Assembly (NCBI RefSeq): GCF_001540865.1
Contig: NC_033629.1
Location: 11,805,607-11,869,606 of the forward strand
Length of the DNA stretch: 64,000 bases
Reading direction: 5' to 3'
Source: Ananas comosus
Taxonomy: Eukaryota; Streptophyta; Magnoliopsida; Poales; Bromeliaceae
The notes beneath the pieces were generated by a model. The model was given only the letters and a program-made list of their open reading frames with translations, made no database searches and was not told the DNA's origin. The position numbers and the translations under genes are program-made. Shown piece after piece: positions 23,053 through 34,854 of the stretch. How positions within the stretch are numbered: the first letter of the stretch is position 1; each line of letters begins with the position of its first letter.

Positions 23053-24627
23053 ATGGCACCTCCTCCTCCTCCTCCTCCTCCTCCTTCTCCTTTGATGGTG
23101 AAGCTACGAACCATCGAGACGTGCGGCGTATCACCGCCGGAGGGCTCCGTCCCTCCGAGCACCGTCCCCCTCACCTTCTTCGACGTCTTCTTCCTCCACG
23201 CTCGCCCGATGGAGCGCCTCTTCTTCTACCCCTTCCCCCACCCCACCTCCCACTTCCTCTCCTCCTTCCTCCCCTCCCTCAAATCCTCCCTCTCCCTCTC
23301 CCTCCGATCCTTCTTCCCCCTCGCCTCCCTCCTCCGCCCCTCCCCCGACGCCTCCGACCGCTTCGAGCTCTTCTTCTCCGACGCCACCTCCCCCGGCGTC
23401 CGCTTCACCGTCGCGGAGTGCTCGGACGCTCAAAACGCCGCCGGCCTCTTCGACCACCTCGCCGATGGCCGCCCGCGCGGACGTCGGCCAGCTCCGGGCG
23501 CTTCGTGCCTCGTCGTGCACGCCCGACTCCGCCGATCCCAGCCGTTGCTCGCCGTTCAGGTTGCTCATATATATATATATATATATACACACCTATATTA
23601 TCTGTTTCACCTGACCTTAGTGTAGAGTACAGAAAAAACGTTATGTATTATGTCCAGAGAAACAAAAAGGAAGTACTACTTGTACTTGCAAAAAGTTGTT
23701 CTTTAACAATTTAACTTTTCAGAAATAAATGGTTGTTTCACGCAGGTGACCGTGTTTCCGCACCATGGCGTCGTCGTTGGGACCACCATGCACCATGCGG
23801 CCTGCGACGGCAGCAGCTACACACTATTCCGACAAACGTGGGCCGCCGCCGCCCGCCGGTGGTCCGGCGACATCTCCCTCGACGCACACCCCCTCGGCCC
23901 CGTCGTCGACCGGTCCCTCGTCCCCGATCCTCACGGACTGTACTCGCTTTTCTACAAAACAGTCGCCGGCAAGTCCCCCATCCCGGCGCCCGCATCCTCC
24001 CCTGCCGACGTAGTTCTCGCGTCATTCACTATCAAAAGCAGCCACATCAAAGCCCTAAAAGCGGCTTTCCGGTGCTCGACCGTGGCGGTAACCTTCGCCT
24101 TTACGTGGATCAACTACGTCCGGGCGAGAGAACTGGCGAAAAGAAACGACAAGGTATATCTTGCAATTCCTGTGGACTTCCGCAGCCGGATGCGGCCCCC
24201 GCTCCCTGCGGAGTACTTTGGAAACTGCATCGGGCCATGCTACGTCGAGGCGGAGGCCGCAGACCTATCCGGCGCGAACGGGCTCACGGCGGCCGCAGAA
24301 GCCATAGACAGAGCCATAAAGAGTGTGGCGAGCGCAGGATTCGAAGGCGCAGAGCCGGAGAAGTGGCTTGAGACGATCAGGGGCCTGCCCGCGGAGGCAA
24401 TTCTGACCGGTGCGGGGTCGCACCGGTTCGGAGTTTACGACACGGATTTCGGGTGGGGGAGGCCGGCGCACGTGGACCTCAACTCCGTCGCGAGGACGGG
24501 CGTTGTCGCGGTGGCGGAGAGCGGCGAGGAGGAGGGAGGGGTGGAGATTGGGTTGGCACTTCCCAGAAATCAGATGGATTTGTTCCAGATTTACTTTGCG
24601 CAAGGCCTTGGCCGTCTGGATGGTTGA
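23053..24627 (+). CDS. BAHD acyltransferase, BAHD-3 (two exons)
   Basis: Exon 1 is 23053-23559, intron 23560-23745 (GT-AG, 186 bp, with an AT-repeat near its start), exon 2 is 23746-24627; total 462 residues. HXXXD (HAACD) is at about 186-190, YFGNC at 326-330 and DFGWG at 403-407, so all hallmark sites are present. The intron follows a Gln codon just before the HXXXD segment, the conserved intron position of the BAHD family. A second possible start (MVKLRTIETC) is 14 codons in, after a proline run. About 21 residues (141-161) read in a shifted frame compared with BAHD-1 and return to frame at SQPLLAVQ, so a surface stretch is scrambled without a stop. Residues about 52-142 match BAHD-1. Likely role: acylation of a glycoside, substrate unknown. 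Confidence 0.88.
23205..23479 (+). other. Near-identical tract shared with BAHD-1 (2160-2431)
   Basis: About 275 bp with only two differences that I can find against the reverse complement of BAHD-1 (at the equivalents of 2219-2235 and 2280). Immediately outside, both genes diverge strongly. Read as a gene conversion tract. Confidence 0.8.
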
Positions 24628-24864
24628 ATGCAAATTTAGTTGATTTCTGAAGTCTGGCTTCAGTTTCTGCTTGCAGTTGCCGCAATCTTTAAGTTGGATA
24701 ACTGTCTTCCCTGTTTGAAACTTCAGCTAATAACCAGCGAAACAAGCTTGATTTGGTTTTACCCAAAATTATAATAGAGAACTTAAAACTAAAAGCTAAC
24801 TAATTGGATTTATTCTACATCATTAAAATGATATGTAGATAAACAAATTATAAACTTTGAACAG

Positions 24865-25255
24865 CGCTTTCACTCAGTTTAAACAATCGACAATAATGTT
24901 CTAATAATAAATTCTCAGCTATTATTATTTTTGATATATAAACCTTATGGAGGGTGTAGTGTCCCTATCGGAATGGTTTGTAGTGGTCACAAATGTCTCC
25001 TAAGTTTGAGCTGCTTGGTATATTAGCAACCACACATTTAGAACACATTTGGTAACTTCTTTACTTATATTGTTAGAAATATAAAATAGAAAAATCGAAA
25101 AGCGCTTTTTAAGTTCTTTCAAATCCATATTGCAGTCGATCTGGCCTTAAGAAGATGAATCAGACAAAATTTGATTGAAAAATAACCACTTGAGGTCTGT
25201 TTGATGTGATACGGACAAATGTTTAGTAAAACGGCCACACAGCTGAGCTTAGAAC
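24865..25255 (+). repeat. BAHD-3 3' flank, copy S2 (without insertions)
   Basis: Contains in order CGCTTTCACTCAG, AACAATCGACAATAATG, CTATTATTATTTTTGATATA and the downstream blocks. In the other copies these points hold a Harbinger MITE, a foldback element or a MITE. It therefore records the empty state of these sites. Confidence 0.7.
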
Positions 25256-25650
25256 TTCGTTTAGCAATAGTATTTACTATTAATTTTTTTTTACCATTGA
25301 GTGTCTTAGATTTAGTGATAGGTAGAATAGTAATAATTCAATGTGTAAAAATGGATAGTATATACTATCAACAGTATAATAGCTTAAACACTATATATAT
25401 ATATATAGATTAATATATATATAGAGTAAGACAACTATGTTCCTGTGGTCTTAACTTTCTAACGAGAAAGAGAGAAGAGAAATTGGGAAGAACCTCGATT
25501 TCTCTTTTTTTTTGAATTTTTTTTTTTAATTTCTCTTCTTTTTCTCGTCCTAATCATCCATCAAAATTGATGGACGGTTAGAAAGTTAGGATCACAAGGA
25601 CTGCTGTGATCATAATGGCACAGTAGCCTCTCTCTCTGTATATATATCCC

Positions 25651-25683
<33 letters not shown>

Positions 25684-26514
25684 TATAATTAATTTTAATT
25701 TGGAGAATTAATTTTAGCTAAAAGTTGCGCATCTCACACACAACAACAGCGAAATATTATAGGAAGAAAATGTATTGAAACCTCTTGAACTTTACTCATT
25801 TGCATAGATGTGATGTCTGAACTTTCAGTTTTAGAGATGAAATCTATTAAACTTTATCAAAATATAGTTTACTGGACTTTTCTTCTTAATTAAGTGAACT
25901 TACTAATTATATAATTATTTTGATCGAATGTCATGCGCACAAAAAATTTTATTTTTATTCCTCTAATTTTGGTAATTAAACATAACAATTGAAGAATATG
26001 TTAAAATGAATTTTAATTTTTTTTGCTTTCCTTGTTTGAATATTAAAAATATTTTTTGTGTTTTGAAGCTTTATAAAAACTATATGCAATATATAAGACT
26101 ATCGTGTAATTAATAGTAATTTTAATTAAATTGTAAGTTCAAATACCGGTTTGAAAATGAGCTAAAATTAAAAAGAGATAATATTTAATATATCTTTCAA
26201 AATTTTACAATATCTAATATATTTCTGATTGACCAAAATGTTCTTATTTATTTTCAAATTTTCTTCAATTATTCCTGGTTGACTAAGATGTTCTTATTTA
26301 TTACAAGTTTGGAGTTGAGAAGGATATATATTTAGATAACTNTTTATATTTTTTTTATTAATAGTCAAAAGTCTCAATTCAGAAAAGTCTCCATATATTT
26401 TACCCAAATTGTAATAGAGATCTAAAACTAACTTATTAAATTTATTGTGCATGCATCGATCATTTGACTATTAATAAAAAAAATATAAATTTTGAACACC
26501 GCTTTCACTCAGAT
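25256..26514. other. AT-rich spacer
   Basis: Holds (TA)n/(GA)n runs at about 25390-25425 and 25640-25685, a MITE-like inverted pair near 25430-25640 (CTTAACTTTCTAACG and GGTTAGAAAGTTAGG), and an N at 26342. From about 26400 it is again similar to the BAHD-3 3' flank. No gene seen. Confidence 0.5.
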
Positions 26515-26517
26515 TAA

Positions 26518-26589
26518 GGGGCGTTTGGTTCAACATAAAACGAACCGAAAATTTATTTTTCATGATTTTATGTTGAACTAAACGGACCC
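26518..26589. mobile_element. 72-bp Harbinger-like MITE
   Basis: Ends GGGGCGTTTGGTTCAACAT and ATGTTGAACTAAACGGACCC, flanked by TAA at 26515-26517 and 26590-26592. Nearly the whole element is terminal inverted repeat. It sits at the same site as the 357-bp element at 19409. Confidence 0.8.
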
Positions 26590-26650
26590 TAATTAAACAA
26601 CTGACAATAATGCCTAAAATAAAATAAATTTTCAAATATTATAATTTTTA

Positions 26651-27014
26651 GGAAAAACTTCAAATACGACTCCTGTGGTTTCGTATTTAATTTCTCACTT
26701 TCGTACCCTATGATTTCAAGTGTACCGATTTAGTACTCCATTGTTTCATTTTTCTCTTTTTATTATTCCTTTTACTTTTTTTTTTCGTTAAATCAGTAAT
26801 AAAGTTAAAACTAAAAGGCATTAAATTAGTGAATATTCGATAAATCTAGATAGGATATCCGAAGTTTTTTGTATATAATTTAGCGACATGTTAACGGAGG
26901 AGCTAACGAAAAGAGAAAATAAAATAGAATTAATACTAAATTAATACACTTCAAACTACAGTATATTAAAGTGAGAAAGTGTGAAATCACTGGAACAATA
27001 TTTGAAGTTTGCCC
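26651..27014. mobile_element. MITE of the GGAAAAACTTCAAA family, copy 3
   Basis: Ends GGAAAAACTTCAAATACG and TATTTGAAGTTTGCCC with a perfect 9-bp target duplication TAATTTTTA at 26642-26650 and 27015-27023. The paralogous place near 24940 is empty. Confidence 0.88.
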
Positions 27015-27195
27015 TAATTTTTAATATGTAAACCATACAGAGGGTGCAGTGCCTTTATCGAAAACGTTTTGGGCCAACTTTGTTTAGTCCACTGAGTCCA
27101 TGTATGCAGTCGACACAAATGACTCCTAAGTTTGAGTTGTTCTTCTTTTGGGATAAGAGTTAGGCCGACAATTAATTAATGTCTAAATTCTGTCC

Positions 27196-28547
27196 TAACG
27201 AATATCCCGCTTCATTACCTATCCATTTTCAAAGCCCCGTAGTGGGTGCTACGACGCATAGAAGTACTAATTAAGAAGGGCTTTCTTTTGGAAAGGCAGC
27301 ACCAAAATCTCTAGAGGGGCGTGCCTCGTAAATTGGAAATCCATTTGTAAAAGTAAGAAGGAGGATTATGAATTAAGGAATTGGATTCGATGAACATGGC
27401 TTACTAATCAAATGGTGGTGGTGCTTTTTCATTGAACTCAATCTGCCCTGCAATAAGCTAGTTAGATCACTTTATTACTTCAGATGCGGGCCTTTACATG
27501 AGGGCAGAGCATTTGGACCCTATTCACAGTGGTGGAGAAGTGTGCTGTAGCGTCGTGATGTGTTCAAATGTGGAGCAACCTACACGCTTGGAAACGGCAC
27601 GGATATTAGGATGTGGTCCGACATCTGGATAAGCGAAACTCCCCTCCGCACCCTCTTTCCCGATGTCTTCGCCCGCACAAGGAATAAGGAGGCCACTATC
27701 GCTCAATGCTGGAACCTTAACGGGTGGCGATGGCAGTACATCTGCCACTGCTCGGTAGGGTCTCTTTCAGCAGAATGCTGAAGACAAAAGCTGCTACTCA
27801 TAGACTTGCTCCAACTCAGCCATCCTAGTCTCATGCCAGACGTGGTCAACTGGCGTTGGAACGCTAACCAACAGTTCTCCGTCAAATCTCTCTACCACTT
27901 TCTCATGGATACAGGCCTGAGAGATATGAGGAGTCAATTTATATGGAAACTAAAAATTCCTGCCAAGATTAAAAGTTTTCCTATGGTTGCTTCTTCGGAA
28001 GAGAATCCCCACTGCAGATAGACTACACAAACTTGGGTCGCTTCTGACACAACCCTGTGTCTTCGGTGCCATCCATTCGGAAAGCTGCGACCATCTAATG
28101 TGCTCGTGTGTATTTGTCCGCTTCCTTCTTCTCAGCGTTGAAGTGTTGGAGGCCCTCTTCGAGCCCTCGGATGACGTGCGAGACCTCTGGTCAAGATTGA
28201 TCGAGTTAAACGACACCAAAAAGAGACTTTCCTCCCTGTCTCTTCTTTTAGCCATCTGGTGGGTAGTTTGGATGGAAAGGAACGACATTATCTTTCGCCA
28301 AACCCTCCCCAATCCTACCCGATGTTTGGAGCGAGTTTTGCTTCTGTCGGCCATCTAGAACGCACCCCTTTGATTTTATCTGATTTTTTCTTTCTTTCCT
28401 TTTTTGGCTCCTGACTCCCCTAAATTTTTTGTCTCTTTTACTCACTTTTTTTCCTCAAAAGCCTCGGCTGCTTCCATTTTGTAAGCTTAGTTCATCTTTC
28501 TAATGAATAAAGCTGATAGCTCGCTACCTATTTCTCAAAAAAAATAA
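27196..28547 (+). mobile_element. 5'-truncated LINE, copy 2
   Basis: Encodes in broken frames the C-terminal LINE region: LVNWKSICKSKKEGG near 27330, WSDIWISETPLRTLFPD near 27615, WRWNANQQFSVKSLYHF near 27855, RKRIPTADRLHKLG near 28000, SESCDHLMCSCVFVRFL near 28080 and WWVVWMERNDIIF near 28260 (zinc-binding region and the W-WMERN motif). It ends AATGAATAAAGCTGATAGC, then TCGCTACCTATTTCTC and poly-A/(AAT)n. It interrupts a copy of the BAHD-3 flank; AATTAATGTC with a similar following stretch on both sides is the target duplication. Confidence 0.85.
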
Positions 28548-29225
28548 TAATAATAATAATTAATGTCCGGTTCTGCTTGGCAATAGCAACAAACATTTGG
28601 GACACATTTGATGACCTCTTATTTAAATTAGAAACATGAAAAAGAAAGATCAAAAAGCACTTCTTTAAGATCTTTCAAATCCTCCGATGCAGTCGATCTG
28701 GTCTTAAGATACATAGAGAAGATGAATCGGACCAAGTTTGCTAGGAATAGAGCCAATCGAGGCCTGTTTGAAGTAGGGGTGGCAATCCAGATCACTGCTT
28801 CTGGCGACCAGCTCGTGGTTTCGGCTGAAATCGATGCTCAGCAGATCGGCTGGTCGCTCAGTTAGTGTAAACAAGCCGAACACGAGCTGAATTTTTCAGT
28901 CGTTTATAACGAGCAAACACTACTAGTGTCAACTCGCCGTGTTCGGTCGGATACAGCTCGATTATATTTATTTTATATTAATATAATATATATATATATA
29001 TATATTATATTCATATATATAAATATATAAATATATTTGCTTGTAAGTATATAATATATATTATTATTTTGTAGTTTGTAGCTCAGATTATTATTTTTTA
29101 ATTTGTAGCCCAATTTAACAATAAAACCCAACTTATCAATAAAGAGGCCCATTTATATTTATAATTTCAACCGTTAGATTAAAATCTAATGGATAATATA
29201 CAATTAACTTAAACTCATTCTTCTT
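28548..29225. repeat. Rest of BAHD-3 flank copy S3 and a CG-containing repeat
   Basis: 28548-28775 continues the flank copy broken by the LINE. At about 28777 a different repeat begins (AGGGGTGGCAATCCAG, with CCGAACACGAGCTGAA), of a type often seen at plant transposon ends; its far end is not clear. (TA)n near 28985-29010. Confidence 0.5.
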
Positions 29226-29228
29226 TTA

Positions 29229-30180
29229 GGCTGCGTTTGGCTGCAGAATGATGATCCCAAGATTTTTTTTTTTTGTCCCTAGAATATCTCTTTATTCTAG
29301 AATGAAGAGAAATAAAAGTAATTTGTTGTTTGGTTTAAAATCAGCTTTTTTTTTTTTTGGAATAAGCAAAATGATGTTTGGTTAATTTTTTAAAATGAGA
29401 GAATAATAGTGATAAAAGTAGATTGAAATAATTTGAAATGACAAATTTGCCCTTATGTGTATCTCCATAATTTATAATATATTTAAAATATTTGTATAAT
29501 TAACAAATAATGAACCTGCATGATTAAGAAAGTATCAGGAATACTATATATAACCGTAGAATTTTATGTAAGTAGTAGGACAATAATTTAATTTATATAA
29601 CTGAAATATATAGTAGTAAATACTATAAAAACGCATTACGATGAGGTGAATTTATTCAAGATCTGCACAGGGAGGGGCGGATCGGCTGCCAATTGATGAG
29701 GATAAGAGGTAGATTTAGTTCATTCCCACACAGTTAATGCTGGTTTTGAGCTTCAGAGCAAAATTAGGTTGAATATTGAGTTAGTATGAAAGAGAAAAAA
29801 ATCGACGGCATTGAATAGTGATAAGAATTAAGAAAAAGAAGAGGAATTAGGTGAGAGAACGGAGTTAAGAGAGATTTGAGGAGGAAAAAGAAGGCTTGCG
29901 GGGAACGTGACAAAGATGGAGAAGAATGGATAGGTGAGTTGGCGGAGAGGAGACTAAAGTTGCTCGGGTTTCGAGAAAACTTAATTTTTATCTCTACACC
30001 TACAATTCCCCCAGTTTAATCCCTATTCGAGGGATAAGGGGGGGAATTAAATTAACGGGTTATTCCATAAAAATTAGAAATAATATCTGTTTTGGCCGGG
30101 TTAAAACATAGCTTAGTATTTGAATAAATTAGAGGGATAAAATGATCTATTTCTTTTTTATCCCTCAACCAAACGCTGCC
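29229..30180. mobile_element. Harbinger-like non-autonomous element, 952 bp
   Basis: Ends GGCTGCGTTTGGCTG and CAACCAAACGCTGCC, flanked by TTA at 29226-29228 and 30181-30183. No transposase frame is visible inside. The 3-bp TTA duplication and these ends fit the PIF/Harbinger superfamily. Confidence 0.75.
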
Positions 30181-30298
30181 TTAAGCTCGACGAAGTTGAG
30201 ATTCGTCAAGAGTGATGTGATTATAAATTTTTGTTTGACTTTTCCGCAGGTCCAAACTACAATACACAAATACAGCTATTGAAAACCAGATTAAATTA

Positions 30299-30694
30299 TG
30301 AGGAAACTTCAAATACCCCTGTGGTTTCACACGTTCTTATTTTAATACACTGTGATTTAAAGTGTATTAAGTTAGTACCCTATGGTTTCGCACTATCTCA
30401 CTTTAGTACTCTGTGGTTTCAAATGTATCAAGTTAGTATCCCGTGGACCTGTGGTTTCATTTTTGTATCAAGTTAGTACCATGTGGTTTAATATTTCGTT
30501 AAATTATATACCCCGAAATGAATAATAAAAGGAGAAAATTAAAACCACAGAGTACTAACTTGATACAAAAATGAAACCACAGGGTACTAAAGTAAGAAAG
30601 TGCGAAATTACAGGATACTGACTTGATACACTTGAAACCACAGGTACTAAAGTGAGAAAGTGCAAAACCACATGGGTCTTTGAAGTTTCCCCTT
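30299..30694. mobile_element. MITE of the TGTGGTTTC family, copy 4
   Basis: Left end GAGGAAACTTCAAATACCCC with TGTGGTTTCA, right end its inverse (CCACATGGGTCTTTGAAG). The inside repeats the motif GTGGTTTCAAATGTATCAAG and its inverse, giving several nested hairpins. Confidence 0.75.
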
Positions 30695-31506
30695 AAATTA
30701 TTGAATTTGTTTAGTCAAGACCAAAGAACCCCTTGAAGGTGGATTCTGGCGCTTTGCGTGTTTGTGATTTTTGAAGAGATGGTCAAACAGGCTTAAGTAG
30801 ATTGTGCCAAAAATGGAAAGAGAAATAAGTAGCTAATTGAGTAGTTTGTCAACAAAACCAGTATGTTTATATGAGAGTAGTAAGCGTTGTAACCAACACG
30901 CAATCCAATTGATTTGGTAGAGAAAATTTCATTTGCGTGCAAAATTTTATCGAGATGAGAGTACGTCAATTTGTCAACTAATTCTTGCTCATCTTCTTTT
31001 TTTATTTTTATTTTATTTATATTTATTTTTAAACGCATACTCCTTTAATAGGATTTGATTAACCTGATAAGAAAATCCAGAATAAGGTGGTTTACAATTA
31101 AACTACGCAATTTCACATTAAAAACTCAAATGGTGTAGAGGACCTTTTAACATTAGCATTTTGTGGCTTGTTTGCATCTGGAGGTTGCGGTTCTGATTTT
31201 AGAACATGTTGGATCAAATTTGGAATCTAAACTCAAAACCTTTTGATCAGATGTGTAGATCGAAACCCACCCTGAATACGACCAAAAATCGACGGCAGTG
31301 CAGATCAAAATCCAATCCAAAACTCAAATTTTACCAGGGCTAACCAATAACAATCTGAGGGCATTAATGTGAAAACACAACATACCGCAAGATCCTACTT
31401 TGAAGTTTTACCCCAAACTAGTAAAAAAGGTTCTCCCATTCACAAAAGAACACACCTACTCAACAGTAAGTTAATTATTTTTCATTTGTACAATACGGGT
31501 TCCATC
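30695..31506. other. Spacer downstream of 2ODD-A
   Basis: AT-rich, no supported gene. The minus-strand dioxygenase pseudogene ends at 31507. Confidence 0.45.
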
Positions 31507-33695
31507 TTACAATCTAAAATAGCTTAGAGCGGATCGTCCGTCGAGACCTTTGGAGTCGTAGTGCGAGACGAAATCTGTGAGCAAAATATCTTTGTACACA
31601 GGCGGATTTTCATCAGAAAGTAGTTCCTTGATGGGGCCATATAGCAGGGAAGATTGGTGGAGGTGCATGGTGAAGAAACATGCCACTGAAACTCTCGGGT
31701 CAATCTTGTTTGCGAGGACTCTATGCTCTACGCTTTTGAACTTGTCATTGGTCATCAACTGCTCACAGCAAAGATTCATGTGTAAGAAGAATTAAGAAAG
31801 ATATTATGAGGGCAAACCAAGCCTCCAAAAGTTTAATCATCAAAAGTTGCATGATTTGCGGTAGCAACAAAAACAAATCAAAGTCTTTAGAAAGGTTATC
31901 ATCTAAAAATGGTAGGATTTGGACTAGGCCACCTTGAGATACTTTACAGAGGTTGTTTGATCGCGCCAGAGCATCTGCAGAAGTGCTGTTTAAGTAAAAC
32001 TGTTCAAAGTCCTAACAACTTTTTAGTTAAATTTATGCACCAGCTGAAAATAGAAGCCTCAAATAACAAATGGATACTAATATTTGAATTGCAAGTGAAG
32101 AAGCAATTGCAGGAGCCAATGACAAATGGGTACTAACATTTGAATTGGAAACATCACTAAGGGATTTTACGTAGAGCAGCGAGATAAAATGATCGATAGT
32201 TTACGTGGAAAAATTGACCTGTAGAAGATCACCAATGTTGACTAGCAAAGCACCTGCCACAGGGGGGACATCAATCCAGTGTTGCTGATAAAGAACTCGC
32301 AAGCCGCCCACCTGATCTTGTACAAGGATGGTAAGGAAATCGGGGTCGGAATGTTTACTTGTTCCGAGAGTGAGATTTGGCTCTGGGCATGGTGGGTAAT
32401 AGTTCGCGGACAAGAGCATGCCCTTTTGCACACTCCATCTCTTCTAGATAATTGGAGGGAAGACCAAGGGATTCGGATAGCAAGCTCGAACAAAAGCTTA
32501 CCTAATTGCCCGACATGATTTGAATACTTGAAAGTTACCTCTCTAACATTTCAAAAAAAGAGAATTTTGTTAGATTAGGTGCAGCTTCATTTCATGTGTC
32601 TTCAATTAAAAATCGATTTAGGATTAGAAACAGGTTATTACAAGCAAGATAAGCAGTTGCACTCCATCAACACATCAATAGTGGACTTATACATTAACAT
32701 CGATATTGTGATGCACTCGTACATTGATGCATAAGCAAAAAGGTCCCATATAAAGTGATTTCGAGTTCGTAGGTTGAAGTAATGTTTTAAATCATAATGA
32801 ACCAAGTTGATCCGTAAGTTAGATGATTACAAAGGGGTGGAACATCAAGCAAAAAATTTAAAGTGTATAGTCTATATACGTATATATATACAGAGAATCA
32901 TGTTGTGCAAAGTATACATTCCAACTCTAAATATACACTGGTAAACATACTCTGTTGTTCAACAAATGGAACGGATTACATGGCACCAACTAAAAGCATG
33001 AGTTCTAGTAGTCATTGAAAAGTCCAAGGATAGATATTAGAATAGTATAACTTCTCTAAGGAAAGTAATTACTAATATGGGGAAATGAACTCAATACAAT
33101 TCATTTGAAAGAACCACAGTTCAAACCAGCGGAACACCTCTATTTCAAAATGGAACAAGAAATTGCATCGAAAATGGCATTATTCAATCCTGGTGGAGAA
33201 TCAAATATAACAATAACACACAGCTCATCCAAGAGAAACAAAAAATGTTCTATACAAGGAAAATCTTGTAAAAACAAACATTAAAATGTAGGTAAGAGAT
33301 TTACTGCTCAGCAAGTACTATTACCTACATTTTAATGTTGAATCTGATTTACAGCAAAAGCTAAAAAAAGACTTGTTTCTACCGAATCGATCTTTTCAGT
33401 AACATGGTATATGGGACGAAAGCCAGCTCAATGAATCTCCTCGTTTCCTTCTTTTTATCTCTTCCATTTTACCATTTCCATAAAACACGTGATATAATTC
33501 ACCTGATCTCCACCACGTAAACCACGACAGAGAGTGTTAATACTATTCCGACATTGTTGTTTCCTACCGACATTGTTGTTTCCTATCAGATCAATCTTTT
33601 CAGAGTTGTTTCCGACCGACGACTAGGCCCTCGACGCCGGCTTTGGTCGCGTCGAAGGTGCGAAGCTCCGCGAGCCGGGGCCGGTCGGCCGTCAT
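31507..33695 (-). pseudogene. 2-oxoglutarate/Fe(II) dioxygenase pseudogene, 2ODD-A
   Basis: Remnant with the same exon plan as its three neighbours, but inverted. Exon 3 (31507-31758) is open and keeps the distal iron-binding His (SVEHRV) and R-x-S. Exon 2 (32219-32542) has HSD of the HXD pair and YYPPCPEP, but is 324 nt instead of 322: an extra base after FEL and another in the A-run after MECA push it through two other frames. Exon 1 survives only as about 25 codons (33621-33695, MTADRPRLAELRTFDATKAG), then breaks off in unrelated sequence. The active-site coding is otherwise well kept, so decay is fairly recent. It cannot make a full enzyme as it stands. Confidence 0.9.
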
Positions 33696-33699
33696 GGTT

Positions 33700-34852
33700 C
33701 GGGTGCGACCGAGTCCAACGTGGACCCGGGAGCAGCTCAGGCTTGCCAATGAATTTTTTTAATAAATAATCCTATTAATTTTTATAATTATAAAAATAAT
33801 TTTTTAAAAAAAATAATTATAAAAATAGACCTCTAAATGCGGTGAATGATTTACCGCATTCATAACTTCTCATTAGGAGTAGAAAAAAAATAAAAGCGAC
33901 GACCTATTCACCGCTTTTACTATCGTAAAAATATAAAAAAAAATGAGAAAAAAAAATAAAGCGGTGAATAATTCATAGCTTTTAAAAGCGGTTAATCATT
34001 CACCGTTTTTATAAAATCATATTTATAAATAAAAATTTAACAGATCTATTTTTAAAATAAAATTTTAGAAAAAAGCTATTGCACTAAAAAATCCCTGGCC
34101 AATGTTACTAACGCTGGGGATGCAAATGGATGCGGATTTATTTCCCCGATCCGCCTCCAATTAGGCAATGAATGTGATATAAAAATAAGAAGAAAAAAAA
34201 AATATTTGTCCAAACTCCATCCTATTGAAAAGATCATTTTTCTTTGTCGTTTTTTCGGATTCGTCAAACACTAATTAAAAACTCGTGCTAGTTCTAACGT
34301 GTCCATACTAAATAAGAAAAAAAAGATAAAATAAAATTCAACTCACTAAAAAAATAGTAGATTTGTCCTATTTGCACACCTACCCGACATGGTAATAAAG
34401 ACAAAAAAATACTTTATTATTTACGATAGAAACATTTCTATTCTTCTAAACAACTTTTATACTAATTTTAAAATTAAAATTTAGTAGTTAGCTTTTGTAT
34501 TTTGACCTAATAATAAGTTTACAATAATCACAGTATGATTGATACTTAATCAAATAAAGATTTGATGCCACGTGAGTACACGAATTCTAGAGAATGGAGG
34601 GTCACACCGACTCACTTGGAAAAAAATATTTTATAAATTTTTTCTCTACAACTTTTTATTAATATTATCATAAAATTTTTATAATAATATATTAAAATTA
34701 AAGCGCCGATTTCAAAATAACTAATAATTTTTTAAAAAAAAAATATATATGAATAATGGTCAAAGTGACTAATAGTTGAGAGGACTTTTCCTGCAAAAAT
34801 TTATCTAAAAAACGCCGGTCCGCCTCGGGCACGCGATGGGCCCCACACACTT
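33700..34852. other. Head-to-head spacer between 2ODD-A and 2ODD-B
   Basis: AT-rich. Around 33830-34010 short palindromic blocks with GCGGTGAATGATTCACCGC-like repeats occur three to four times (CGGTGAATGA, CACCGCTTTTA, GCGGTTAATCATTCACCG). No gene seen. Confidence 0.5.
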
Positions 34853-34854
34853 CC

